Notes under the pieces: model-generated
Told to the model about the DNA's origin: nothing
Databases searched by the model: none
What the model saw: only the letters and a program-made list of their open reading frames with translations
Shown: positions 1 to 8,037 of the stretch, piece by piece
How the letters are laid out: each line of letters starts with the position of its first letter
Position numbering within the stretch: position 1 is the first letter of the stretch
Assembly: GCA_031383555.1 (NCBI GenBank)
Contig: JANMZR010000262.1
Location: forward strand, 1 to 15,978
Direction: 5' to 3'
Source of the DNA: JANMZR01 sp031383555
GTDB taxonomy: Bacteria > Bacteroidota > Bacteroidia > Cytophagales > Spirosomataceae
DNA length: 15,978 nt
Translations under genes and position numbers: made by a program

Positions 1-1801
1 TTCTTTCGCACCTATCCTTTTTTTAGAAGGTCAAGAGAATAAACTGTTTACGCCTTTGGTATTAACTAAGACATTCGCCATGATTGGCTCCGCCTTAGTT
101 GCAATTTTTTTAGTGCCCGTTTTAATGGTTATGTTGTTGAAAGGGAAAATGCGTTCGGAAAAAAAACATCCCGTCTCTCGTTTTTTCCTTTGGCTTTATA
201 GCCCTGTTATTCGCTTATGCCTTACATGGAAAAAAATGACAATTGCCTTGTCCGTTCTATTGGTTGTTGCTAGTATTCCACTTATTCTACAAGTTGGTTC
301 AGAATTTATGCCGCCTTTAGATGAAGGGTCATTGCTGTTCATGCCCGTTACCATGCCCGATATTTCTAATTCAGAAATCAAACGCATCATGCAAGTACAA
401 GATAAACTCATTAAATCAGTACCCGAAGTCGAGAATGTGCTGGGCAAAGCGGGCAGGGCAAATACCGCTACCGACAATGCCCCTATTAGCATGATTGAAA
501 CCATTGTTTTACTGAAACCTCAAGCTCAATGGCGTAAAGGCATGACTAAAAACAAGTTGATTGATGAATTAAATAGCAAATTGCAAATCCCCGGTGTCGT
601 CAATGGTTGGACAGAGCCTATTATTAACCGCATCAATATGCTTTCAACAGGTATTAGAACGGATGTTGGTGTGAAAATTTATGGGCAAAACCTCGATACC
701 ATTAATGTTTTATCGCAAGCCTTAAAAACTGGATTGGTGGGTGTGCCAGGCGTTAAAGATTTATATGTCGAGCCGATTGTGGGTGGCAAATATGTTGAAA
801 TAAAGATTAAAAAAGAAGAAATAGGCCGCTATGGATTAAGTGTTGATGACGTAAATATGGTCATTGAATCTTCTATTGGCGGTATGAATATCACTACGAC
901 GATTGAAGGAAGGCAGCGTTTTTCTGTAAATGCCCGCTTTGCACAAGATTTTAGAAGTAATATTGAGCAATTGAAACAGTTGTTGGTGACAAGCAATGTT
1001 GGACCTATTCCACTATCAGCCGTTGCCGATATTTCTATTGCGGAAGGACCGCCCATGATTAATTCAGAAAATGCGATGCTGCGGGGTACATTGTTATTTA
1101 ACATCAGAGAACGGGATATGGGCAGCACCGTGAATGATGCCAAGAAGGCGTTAGAAAGCCAGATTAAAAAACTACCAAAAGGCTATTTTATCGAATGGAG
1201 TGGCCAGTATGAAAATCAAGTGCGGGCAGAAAAGCGGTTAAAAGTATTGATGCCTATTGTTTTAATCATCATTACCATTATTCTTTATTTTACTTTTCAT
1301 ACCTTCCGTGAGGTGCTTATTGTCTTGTCGAGCGTACCTATTGCTTTGGTTGGCGGGGTTTATTCATTGTACTTTTTTAATGTCAATTTTTCAGTTGCCG
1401 TAGCCGTTGGTTTTATTGCTTTGTTTGGAGTAGCGGTCGAAACAGGCGTTTTGATGTTGGTTTACTTGAATAATTCACTGTTCAATCGGGTAAAAAAGAA
1501 CGAACAAGCTAACAAACCCATACAAAATGAAGACATTGAAGAAGCCATTTATGAAGGTGCTGCTTTAAGATTAAGACCCAAATTAATGACGGTATTCGTT
1601 GACATTATTGGTCTTTTGCCAGTGCTTTTAGCAACAGGTACGGGAAGCGATGTGATGAAACCCATTGCCATACCATTTGTTTTTGGCTTAGTCACCTCTA
1701 CGCTTTTTGTACTGATTGTATTGCCAGTCCTTTATGCGCTGGTTCGAGAATATGAATTAAAGAAAAATAGAAAATTAGTGATTGCAGAATTTAGTGATTG
1801 A
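1..1801 (+). CDS. cusA: CusA-type RND heavy-metal efflux pump, C-terminal part
   Basis: This is the inner-membrane proton-driven pump of a tripartite metal exporter, cut by the window start. The frame is open from base 2, giving about 600 residues; the family is usually over 1,000, so the N-terminal part lies upstream. What remains covers a membrane helix (about 25-46), another at 80-99, the second large periplasmic domain and the C-terminal membrane bundle. The three methionines that bind Cu(I)/Ag(I) in E. coli CusA (M573, M623, M672) have exact counterparts, in LLFMP (codon at 341), ISMIE (491) and INMLS (638). The proton-relay Glu in GVAVETG and Lys in LRPKLM are also kept. This favours a Cu/Ag pump over a Zn/Co/Cd (CzcA) pump. 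It is followed 79 bases later by the outer-membrane factor, apparently in one operon. Family assignment is secure; metal specificity is inferred. Confidence 0.95.
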   Translation, partial: SFAPILFLEGQENKLFTPLVLTKTFAMIGSALVAIFLVPVLMVMLLKGKMRSEKKHPVSRFFLWLYSPVIRLCLTWKKMTIALSVLLVVASIPLILQVGSEFMPPLDEGSLLFMPVTMPDISNSEIKRIMQVQDKLIKSVPEVENVLGKAGRANTATDNAPISMIETIVLLKPQAQWRKGMTKNKLIDELNSKLQIPGVVNGWTEPIINRINMLSTGIRTDVGVKIYGQNLDTINVLSQALKTGLVGVPGVKDLYVEPIVGGKYVEIKIKKEEIGRYGLSVDDVNMVIESSIGGMNITTTIEGRQRFSVNARFAQDFRSNIEQLKQLLVTSNVGPIPLSAVADISIAEGPPMINSENAMLRGTLLFNIRERDMGSTVNDAKKALESQIKKLPKGYFIEWSGQYENQVRAEKRLKVLMPIVLIIITIILYFTFHTFREVLIVLSSVPIALVGGVYSLYFFNVNFSVAVAVGFIALFGVAVETGVLMLVYLNNSLFNRVKKNEQANKPIQNEDIEEAIYEGAALRLRPKLMTVFVDIIGLLPVLLATGTGSDVMKPIAIPFVFGLVTSTLFVLIVLPVLYALVREYELKKNRKLVIAEFSD

Positions 1802-1880
1802 TTTTGAGCTAAAAAACTGAGGGGTAATTTTTAAAAAAGTGTTTAAAAGAAATGTGTTTTGCAAAATAAAGATTAATAAA

Positions 1881-3131
1881 ATGAATCTTAAAATATTTAT
1901 AATCAGCACCTTACTCACTACAAGCATTGCTAATGCCCAAGTTGTGTCCTTAGAAAATATCAAAGATACTATTTTGACCAATCACCCGACTTTAAAAATG
2001 TATGATGCCGAAGTGCGGTCAATGGACGAAGCAGCGAAAGGTGCTAAAAGTTGGATGCCACCTGAGGTTGGGGCAGGTTTTTTTATGACGCCCTACAACC
2101 CAAAATATATTAAACGAGGTGAAATGGGCGAAATGGGTATGGGGCAATTCATGATTGCTGCCCAGCAAATTCTCCCTAATAAATCAAAATTAGAAGCGGA
2201 ATTTCAATATATGAAATCCATGTCGTCAGTTGAAAAAGAGAAGAAAAATGTGACTATAAACGATTTAATAACTGAAGCGAAAAAGAATTATTATGAATGG
2301 ATCATCCTAAAAAAGAAACAGATTCTGCTTACTCAAAATGAGAAACTTTTGGCCTTTATGATTCAAAATGCAGAACTTCTCTATAAAAACAATATGGGTA
2401 AATTGAGTGCTTATTATAAAGCAAAAGCAGCATTGGGCAACCTGCAAAGTATGCAATTGATGTTGGACAACGACATTCAACAAAAAAGAATTGCCTTGAA
2501 TACGGTTATGAGCCGAGATAAAAATACCGTTTTTGATATTGATACTACCTATTTTATTAAAGATTTTGCCAATTTCAAATTAGACAGTGCAGAAATATCC
2601 CCCATCAGAAGCGATATTAAAGCGATTGATAGAGAAATAAACTTAGCTGGATTAAAACAAAATGTTGAGCAAGCAAATTTAAAGCCCCAATATGGTTTAC
2701 GTTTTGAAAACATGATAGGGCTGGCGGGGCTACCTTTACAATTTACGGCTATGGCAATGGTTAAAATTCCCTTAGCACGTTGGTCAGCCCCGATGTATAA
2801 AGCCAATATAGAAAGTCTGAGGTGGAAGAAAGAGGCCTTAACATTTCAAAAATTGATGGTGATTAATGAAATAACAGGTATGGCAAATGCTATGCGAACA
2901 GAATTCCTGGTGAAACAAAAGCAAATAAATCTGTTGCAAAACAACATTATTCCTGCCTTAAACAACAACTACAAAACCATGCAATTGGGCTATCAACAAA
3001 ATACTGAAGAATTGTTTATGCTGTTTGATGCATGGGAAACACTCAATATGACGCAATTGGAATACTTAAATCAGGTGCAACAATTATTGATGATTCAAGT
3101 GGCTTTGGAGCGTATTTTAGAGATAAAGTAA
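1881..3131 (+). CDS. TolC/CusC-family outer-membrane efflux factor
   Basis: This is the outer-membrane channel of the metal exporter, 416 residues. The frame is open from a GTG at 1839, but the ATG at 1881 is preferred because it starts directly on a signal peptide (MNLKIFIISTLL, then ANAQ before the mature start). The body is mostly long amphipathic helices rich in Lys, Gln, Leu and Asn, as in the periplasmic tunnel of TolC proteins. There is a Met-rich stretch at residues 82-91 (GEMGEMGMGQFM), just before the AAQQILPNKSK segment. Such Met clusters are common in Cu/Ag-handling proteins, so a metal-contact role is possible but unproven. It lies between the RND pump and the first adaptor (53-base gap), consistent with one transcript. 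Family call is firm. Confidence 0.9.
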   Translation: MNLKIFIISTLLTTSIANAQVVSLENIKDTILTNHPTLKMYDAEVRSMDEAAKGAKSWMPPEVGAGFFMTPYNPKYIKRGEMGEMGMGQFMIAAQQILPNKSKLEAEFQYMKSMSSVEKEKKNVTINDLITEAKKNYYEWIILKKKQILLTQNEKLLAFMIQNAELLYKNNMGKLSAYYKAKAALGNLQSMQLMLDNDIQQKRIALNTVMSRDKNTVFDIDTTYFIKDFANFKLDSAEISPIRSDIKAIDREINLAGLKQNVEQANLKPQYGLRFENMIGLAGLPLQFTAMAMVKIPLARWSAPMYKANIESLRWKKEALTFQKLMVINEITGMANAMRTEFLVKQKQINLLQNNIIPALNNNYKTMQLGYQQNTEELFMLFDAWETLNMTQLEYLNQVQQLLMIQVALERILEIK

Positions 3132-3184
3132 TTTTTAACCCCGATAATATGGATGGGTATTTTTTACGAAATATTGAAGATAAA

Positions 3185-4453
3185 ATGAAAATTAATTACA
3201 AATACTGGTACATCGTTTTCACGATAATATTTTTTACGGCATGTAAAAATCGTGAAAAGCAAGACCATAGCCAACACAACCAAGCTGAAACAACGAAACC
3301 AGATACTATGAAAATGGCTGATGAACATAGTGGGCATAAAATGGCAATGACCAAAGCCGATACATCAAAGATACCTGATGCCCACAAAGGACATACTTTG
3401 CAGAATGTGCATGATGTACAATTAGCCTCCTTATTAAAACCTACAAATGAATATGTTATATCGTCTATTCCTGTAACCACAATTAAAAAAGATAAGGGCT
3501 TTATTGACATAAATGCCATTGGCAAAGTGGAATATGATACTCGAATGATTGGAACAATAGCGGCGAGAATAAGCGGACGCATTGAAAAATTATACGTCCG
3601 CTACAAATATCAACCTATAGAAAAAGGCCAAAAAATAATGGATATCTACAGCCCTGAACTCTTAACAGGTCAAAAAAATTTGATTTTCCTTTTAACTAAC
3701 GATGCGGCTAATACTTCATTGATACAAGCTGCAAAAGATAGGTTGTTATTATTAGGTATGAGTCGAGCCCAATTACAAAATATTTTACAAAATAAAGAAG
3801 CGGTTTATTCTATAAGTATTTATAGCAATTTCAAAGGGCATTTGCACAATGCAATGGAGAAAATGGGCAATATGCCTAGTCAAATAGCTGGGCAAGCAAT
3901 GGGCGTTATAAATCCCCAAACAGAATTATTGGATTTGAAAGAAGGTATGTATGTTAAAAGTGGACAAAACCTTTTTTCCATTTACAATCCTGCAAAAGCT
4001 TGGGCAGCTTTGAATATTTATACTGATAAACAAGGCTTGATAAAAAAAGGTCAAATTGTAAAAATAACACCTGAAACCGCCCCTACACGTTCCTTTGAAG
4101 GGCATATTGACTTTATTGAGCCGTTTTACCGAAAAGAAAATAGCACAATAACAGTACGTGTTTATTTTGATAATAGTGATTTAAAACTACCTATCGGCAG
4201 CCCAATAAGAGGGCTTTTAACTGTAAATACCGATAATTCGTATTGGTTGCCAGTGGAAGCGGTTACGGCTTTGGGCATAGATAAAATTGTTTTTTTGAAA
4301 CAGGCAGATGGATTTATTGCCAAAAAAATAACAACAGGTATATCAGTTAATAACAAAATTCTTATACTTTCTGGTTTATCTGAAAAAGATTCAGTAGCCG
4401 TAAATGCCAGTTATTTAATGGACAGTGAAAGTTTTATTAAAATTAAACAGTAA
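3185..4453 (+). CDS. cusB: CusB-like periplasmic adaptor lipoprotein, His/Met-rich
   Basis: This is a membrane-fusion (adaptor) protein joining pump and outer-membrane channel, 422 residues. The open frame reaches back to 3032 inside the TolC-like gene. The ATG at 3185 is chosen because it gives a lipoprotein signal ending FFTAC, with the lipidated Cys at residue 20. Residues 28-70 carry three HxxH pairs (28/31, 48/51, 67/70) and Met at 42, 44, 53 and 55, a likely metal-capturing tail. Residues about 100-200 hold the first half of the lipoyl/barrel region (AARISGRIEKLYVRY), then a helical hairpin, then DLKEGMYVKSGQNLFSIYNP as the second lipoyl half. An unusual insert at about 219-240 is rich in Met and His (HLHNAMEKMGNMP). 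The stop overlaps the next start by one base (TAATG), indicating translational coupling to the second adaptor. Confidence 0.9.
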   Translation: MKINYKYWYIVFTIIFFTACKNREKQDHSQHNQAETTKPDTMKMADEHSGHKMAMTKADTSKIPDAHKGHTLQNVHDVQLASLLKPTNEYVISSIPVTTIKKDKGFIDINAIGKVEYDTRMIGTIAARISGRIEKLYVRYKYQPIEKGQKIMDIYSPELLTGQKNLIFLLTNDAANTSLIQAAKDRLLLLGMSRAQLQNILQNKEAVYSISIYSNFKGHLHNAMEKMGNMPSQIAGQAMGVINPQTELLDLKEGMYVKSGQNLFSIYNPAKAWAALNIYTDKQGLIKKGQIVKITPETAPTRSFEGHIDFIEPFYRKENSTITVRVYFDNSDLKLPIGSPIRGLLTVNTDNSYWLPVEAVTALGIDKIVFLKQADGFIAKKITTGISVNNKILILSGLSEKDSVAVNASYLMDSESFIKIKQ

Positions 4454-5655
4454 TGAAATATCAATTTCTATTTTACCTCATTCTTTTAACCGCCTGTACG
4501 GAGAAAAAGAAGGTGGAACACAGTGAACACGTAGCAGAGAGCGATGTGTACTATACGTGTTCGATGCACCCACAGATAGTGGCATACAAGCCAGGCAATT
4601 GCCCTATTTGCCAAATGCCATTAGTAATTAAGCAATCGAGCAAGTTAAGCAGCGATGAAATCCAGTTGACGGAACAGCAAATTCAATTAGGCAATATAAA
4701 AACAGATACATTACGTTTGGGAAATATGAATAATCAAACAGTTTTAACGGCTGTTTTAAATTTTGATCAGACCAAAACATCGGCTGTCAGTTCACGTGTG
4801 ATGGGCAGGGTAGAAGTATTGTATTTTAAAAATATTGGTGATTATATTCACAAAGGTGACAAACTCTATGACCTATACAGTGAGGAACTCAACAATGCCA
4901 AACAAGAATATTTATCTGCAATAGCACGGCAAAAAGTGTTTGATGACAATCTTATGGTTGATTTTAATGCCTTGATAAAAAGTGCCAAACATAAATTGAC
5001 CTTGTGGGGTGTGAGTGAAAAGCAAATTTCGCAGATGGAACAAGCGGGAAAAGCTAATATCACAACCACATTTTACAGTCCAAACGCAGGATTCATCACC
5101 GCTTTAAATGTTCAACAAGGCGATAATGTGATGGAAGGTGCTACCATTGTTCAATTAGCCGATTTATCTACTTTATGGGCAGAAGCACAAGTTTTCACTA
5201 CACTATTTGCTCAAATTCAGTCCAATACGGCTATTATTGTCCGTGTTCCTCCTTTTGAAAATGAAGCGATTCAAGGCAAAATCAGTTTTGTGAATCCTGA
5301 AATAATACCTGATTCGAGAATTAATTTATTACGTATTTCAATACCCAATAAAAATAATAATCTAAAGCCCGGTATGGCCGCCAATGTGTATATCAACAAT
5401 GGCAAACAGACTTCTTTGAGATTACCGATTGATGCCGTCATCCGAGATGCAAAAGGAGCAACCGTTTGGGTAAATTCCGGCAATAATACATTTAAAAGTA
5501 AAATGGTAGAAGTAGGTGCTGAAGCTAATAATTTTATTGAAATAAAAAACGGCTTATTATCTGGCGATGTAGTAGTTGTAACAGGTGCTTATTTACTACA
5601 AAGTGAATACCTTTTTAAAAAAGGGACAAACCCAATGGCGGGGCATAAAATGTAA
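4453..5655 (+). CDS. CusB-like adaptor lipoprotein with N-terminal heavy-metal-binding domain
   Basis: This is a second adaptor of the same exporter, 400 residues. It has a lipoprotein signal with lipobox LLTAC (Cys15), then HSEH (23-26). Residues about 33-58 form a heavy-metal-binding domain of the YHS-like type often found on CusB proteins and metal P-type ATPases: YTCSMHP (C36, M38, H39), then C50-PI-C53 and M55. The adaptor core follows: VMGRVEVLYFKNIGDYIHKGD (first lipoyl half), a helical hairpin rich in Lys/Gln, FYSPNAGFITALNVQQGDNV (second lipoyl half), and a beta-barrel/membrane-proximal part ending near PMAGHKM. It differs clearly from the preceding adaptor, so it is not a recent duplicate. 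It is the last gene of the operon; the next sequence is a broken gene. Confidence 0.92.
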   Translation: MKYQFLFYLILLTACTEKKKVEHSEHVAESDVYYTCSMHPQIVAYKPGNCPICQMPLVIKQSSKLSSDEIQLTEQQIQLGNIKTDTLRLGNMNNQTVLTAVLNFDQTKTSAVSSRVMGRVEVLYFKNIGDYIHKGDKLYDLYSEELNNAKQEYLSAIARQKVFDDNLMVDFNALIKSAKHKLTLWGVSEKQISQMEQAGKANITTTFYSPNAGFITALNVQQGDNVMEGATIVQLADLSTLWAEAQVFTTLFAQIQSNTAIIVRVPPFENEAIQGKISFVNPEIIPDSRINLLRISIPNKNNNLKPGMAANVYINNGKQTSLRLPIDAVIRDAKGATVWVNSGNNTFKSKMVEVGAEANNFIEIKNGLLSGDVVVVTGAYLLQSEYLFKKGTNPMAGHKM

Positions 5656-5669
5656 CCCGTTTGAAATGA

Positions 5670-6087
5670 AATTTTTTTTTTGCCTTTGGCGAAATTGCTT
5701 TTATTGAAACAGAAGCACACCCAAAAGGCTTTCCTCAATTAGCCAGTGTAGCCATTGACCAAGCACTGAACATTGCAAATAATTTTAAACTTTTGGCCAA
5801 AAACCAAGCCATGAAGCCTTTCAAATATGTAAATAAAGGAGGTATGGCAACTGTTGGCAGAAACAAAGCGGTTGTAGATTTGGCACAACCCAAATTGAGC
5901 TTTCAAGGTTTTTTTTGCATGGCTCATCTGGATGACCTTGCATCTTTTTTTGCTTATCGGTTTCAAAAACAAGCTGATAGTTTTCATTAATTGGATTTAC
6001 AAATACTTTATCCACCGGCAATCTCTTTCACTGTTGTTTGAACCTTTGAGGAGGGTAATTACTCAAAAGATAGAGCACGTTAAATGA
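5670..6087 (+). pseudogene. C-terminal remnant of type II NADH dehydrogenase, frameshifted
   Basis: This is the tail of an NDH-2 (single-subunit, FAD-dependent NADH:quinone oxidoreductase). From 5682 the frame reads AFGEIAFIETEAHPKGFPQ, then SVAIDQALNIANNFKLL and MKPFKYVNKGGMATVGRN KAVVDL, the conserved C-terminal FAD-binding and tail segments of the family. The frame breaks in the run of eight T at 5909-5916. In the +1 frame the family's membrane-anchoring tail continues: WLIWMTLHLFLLIGFKNK, then LIVFINWIYKYFIHRQSLSL, ending at the TGA at 6085. About 300 N-terminal residues are absent, because the fragment starts 15 bases after the adaptor stop codon. It is therefore doubly damaged: truncated and frameshifted. 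The homopolymer position means the frameshift alone could be a sequencing error, but the truncation could not. Confidence 0.85.
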
Positions 6088-6218
6088 GCTTCCTACGCTC
6101 ATCAAATTTTTTTAATAAAGTGTGAACAATTCAAACCCTTTCCATAATTATGTAACACATCTGATAATATATGCGACCACTTTTGTATTGCAATTCGCAT
6201 AAAAAAAATATTATGTAA

Positions 6219-6349
6219 CATGACAGCTATCGCCAAGAAATGATTGCCAAAGTTGTTGTTGGTATGTTTTTATCGACCTTTTCGGCCTGAAAAAAACTGC
6301 CAACGGCTGGCAGAGTCAGGAACAAGTGGCCATTTATCGCCAAGGGTAA
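6219..6349 (+). pseudogene. Unrecognised frameshifted coding remnant
   Basis: Two short frames join plausibly across a run of six A near 6291. The first reads HDSYRQEMIAKVVVGMFLST FSA and meets a TGA at 6288. The second reads KTANGWQSQEQVAIYRQG and ends at a TAA at 6347. Together they look like the C-terminal ~42 residues of a protein. The family was not recognised. The balanced amino-acid composition, rather than the Lys/Asn/Ile bias of random AT-rich sequence, is the only support, so this is tentative. Confidence 0.3.
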
Positions 6350-6414
6350 GAACAAAGAATAGTTATAATTAAAAATTAAAAGCCAATAATTTATGTGAAC
6401 AAAAATATTTAATT

Positions 6415-6459
6415 GGCGTAAAAAGTACGAGCGAGACGCTTGTATTAGAGGAGTACGCC
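6415..6459. repeat. Nested hairpin, REP-like
   Basis: The outer arms GGCGTA (6415-6420) and TACGCC (6454-6459) enclose an inner stem TACGAGCG (6426-6433), loop AGA, and CGCTTGTA (6437-6444). The inner stem has eight pairs with one G-T type mismatch. The element is more GC-rich than its surroundings and lies in a gene-free stretch. It could be a REP-like non-autonomous element or a structured RNA; the window contains no second copy. Confidence 0.4.
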
Positions 6460-6636
6460 TTTACGAGATTACAAAGACATAAATAATTGAAAAATAGCGA
6501 GTTATGCCGAAACAATTTATACTTATTCCGAAGGAGATTTTACTTATCCCACTTTTGAATTGAAGGCTATTAGTTATATTTTGACGAAGTAAGAAAATTG
6601 TTATTGAAAACAAAATTTAATTTTAAAATAAGCAAA

Positions 6637-7401
6637 ATGAAACAAATAGTATTCTCATCAACTACCGTATTACTTTTCTTTATAGGTGTATCAAATGTAA
6701 AGGCGCAGGCATTAATTGATTTTGAAACAGGGATTGTTTCTACTGGTTATAATAATGTTCGCATTCCAGGTGATCGGGGTACACGCTTTTCATTAAAGGA
6801 CGATCTTACTCCAAAATCAGAATTATTCTACAGAATTAGATTGAATTATACCCTAAAATCTCGTCATACAATTTCACTTTTGTATGCTCCACTTGAAACA
6901 AAATCTGAAGGTAGGGTGCTAAAAGACATTTTATTTGAGGGCATGGTGTTCCCTGCCAATACTCAACTTGTTGGCACCTATAAATTCAATTCTTACAGGC
7001 TTACCTACCGATATGCCTTTGTGAAAAAACCAAAGTTTGAGTTTGGTTTAGGACTCACCGCAAAAATCAGAGACGCAAAAATCGCACTTTCTTCGTCTGG
7101 ATTAGTAAAAGAGAAAAGCAATGTAGGATTTGTCCCCATTATTAATTTTAAGCTATTTTGGAAAATAGACAACAAATTCGGGCTATTGCTTGATGGCGAT
7201 GCCCTAGCCGCACCGCAAGGCAGAGCCGAAGATGTTCAGCTTGCTGCAACCTTTAACCTGTCTGACAATTTAAATATACGTGCAGGCTATCGCATTCTGG
7301 AGGGCGGTGCTGACAATGATGAAGTGTATAATTTTGCTTTATTCCATTATGCTTCTTTGGGGCTGTCTTATACTTTTAAGAACAGGAAAAAGTCAAATTG
7401 A
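6637..7401 (+). CDS. Small outer-membrane beta-barrel protein
   Basis: This is a predicted exported outer-membrane protein of 254 residues. The frame is open from a TTG at 6598, but the ATG at 6637 is preferred: it starts a signal peptide (MKQIVFSSTTVLLFFIGVSN, then VKAQA at the cleavage site). The mature part alternates polar and hydrophobic residues in strands of about ten, such as ELFYRIRLNYTL, HTISLLYAPL, YRLTYRYAF, FEFGLGLTAKI, LNIRAGYRIL and ASLGLSYTF. This suggests about eight to ten strands with a terminal aromatic beta-signal shortly before the Lys/Asn tail. No specific family or substrate was recognised. It is flanked by gene remnants on both sides and its stop overlaps the GAPDH-like tail. 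It appears intact. Confidence 0.75.
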   Translation: MKQIVFSSTTVLLFFIGVSNVKAQALIDFETGIVSTGYNNVRIPGDRGTRFSLKDDLTPKSELFYRIRLNYTLKSRHTISLLYAPLETKSEGRVLKDILFEGMVFPANTQLVGTYKFNSYRLTYRYAFVKKPKFEFGLGLTAKIRDAKIALSSSGLVKEKSNVGFVPIINFKLFWKIDNKFGLLLDGDALAAPQGRAEDVQLAATFNLSDNLNIRAGYRILEGGADNDEVYNFALFHYASLGLSYTFKNRKKSN

Positions 7402-7595
7402 AAATATATAACTTTCTAAATTTAACTGTGGTAGGCGATGAGTTGTTTTATGCTTATTTAGTTGACAACCAAGCCATTGTGATGCCTGAAACAATAGACA
7501 CCATTAGGGCTTTGACAGGTATTGAAACTTTAGCCAAAAACTCGATTCGCAAAACAAATAAATCCTTAGGTATTAAAAGTGGGCGTTTTATTTAA
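7398..7595 (+). pseudogene. C-terminal remnant resembling type II glyceraldehyde-3-phosphate dehydrogenase
   Basis: The frame has only a TTG start overlapping the preceding stop, and no N-terminal domain. From about 7431 it reads VVGDELFYAYLVDNQAIVMP, then ETIDTIRALTG and SIRKTNKSLGI, ending in a TAA at 7593. This matches, from memory, the end of type II (archaeal-type) GAPDH, where a strand is followed by a xxPExxDAIRAL helix and a closing S-x-KTN-x-LGI motif. A full enzyme is about 340 residues, so only about 55-60 remain and the NAD-binding and catalytic Cys regions are gone. The identification is tentative. It would fit the FbaB and PfkB genes further along as part of a once larger glycolytic set. 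Confidence 0.5.
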
Positions 7596-7719
7596 TAACT
7601 TGATTTCCGCCTACCATCTTTTCCAAAAACATGTGAATTACATAACTTTTAGATAAAATAATATAACATAAAAAATTCAAAATCCACAATCTTTACCTAA
7701 ATAATAAAACTAAAATAAG

Positions 7720-7974
7720 ATGTGGAAAGAAGAAAATAATCAGTTGAAAAAGAGCTTTCAATTTACAGATTTTGTGGAGGCTTTTACCTTCATGACTAGA
7801 GTAGCTTTTGCAGCCGAAAAAATGCAACATCATCCTAATTGGAGAAATGTGTATAACAAGGTAGAAATTAATCTTTTTACACACGATAAAGACAACAAAG
7901 TGACAGAAAAAGACCGAGAGCTGTCCAAAGCAATTGATGAAATTTGCGAAAATATAAAGATACAATCAATGTAA
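7720..7974 (+). CDS. Pterin-4a-carbinolamine dehydratase
   Basis: This is an 84-residue 4a-hydroxytetrahydrobiopterin dehydratase (PCD/DCoH/PhhB family), which dehydrates the carbinolamine formed when a tetrahydropterin is used in hydroxylation. The family motif is complete: E33, then H37-H38-P39, Y45, H55 and D65 with correct spacing (HHPNW, V-Y, then FTHD). The length is slightly below the usual ~95-110, ending just after the last helix. The ATG start is supported by W-K-E at the N-terminus and by the identical start of the neighbouring paralogue. A-rich sequence precedes it without a Shine-Dalgarno. No phenylalanine hydroxylase is in the window, so the pterin-using partner is unknown; a role in molybdopterin-linked metabolism has been proposed for other bacterial PCDs. 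Confidence 0.88.
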   Translation: MWKEENNQLKKSFQFTDFVEAFTFMTRVAFAAEKMQHHPNWRNVYNKVEINLFTHDKDNKVTEKDRELSKAIDEICENIKIQSM

Positions 7975-8037
7975 TGTCTCATTTGAATTGGTAAACTAAA
8001 AAGTTTTTTTTTAACCCAAAATATAAATTACATAAAC

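Larger units (their letters stand above)
6088..6636. other. Gene-poor interval with remnants and a hairpin
   Basis: This stretch holds no intact gene. It contains a frameshifted unknown remnant (6219-6349), a nested hairpin (6415-6459), and a short open frame at 6491-6592 that reads like a protein tail (YAETIYTYSEGDFTYPTFEL, stop TAA) but has no start and was not recognised. The remainder is AT-rich sequence. The promoter of the outer-membrane protein gene at 6637 is presumably at its right end, but no clear Bacteroidota-type -33/-7 pair could be defined. Confidence 0.5.

Noticed and set aside
3032..3184. Extended N-terminus of the first adaptor overlapping the TolC-like gene
   Set aside because: The extension has no adaptor features and would bury the lipoprotein signal, which begins at the ATG at 3185.
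5793..5990. 65-residue plus-strand ORF starting at a TTG
   Set aside because: It is the middle of the NDH-2 remnant; the true homology extends on both sides, through a frameshift, so it is not a separate small gene.
5739..6021. Minus-strand ORFs of 82 and 66 residues
   Set aside because: They are opposite the NDH-2 remnant and show no family motif.
6491..6592. Open frame resembling a protein tail (YAETIYTYSEGDFTYPTFEL)
   Set aside because: There is no start and no family recognised; too short to call, so it is only mentioned in the interval entry.
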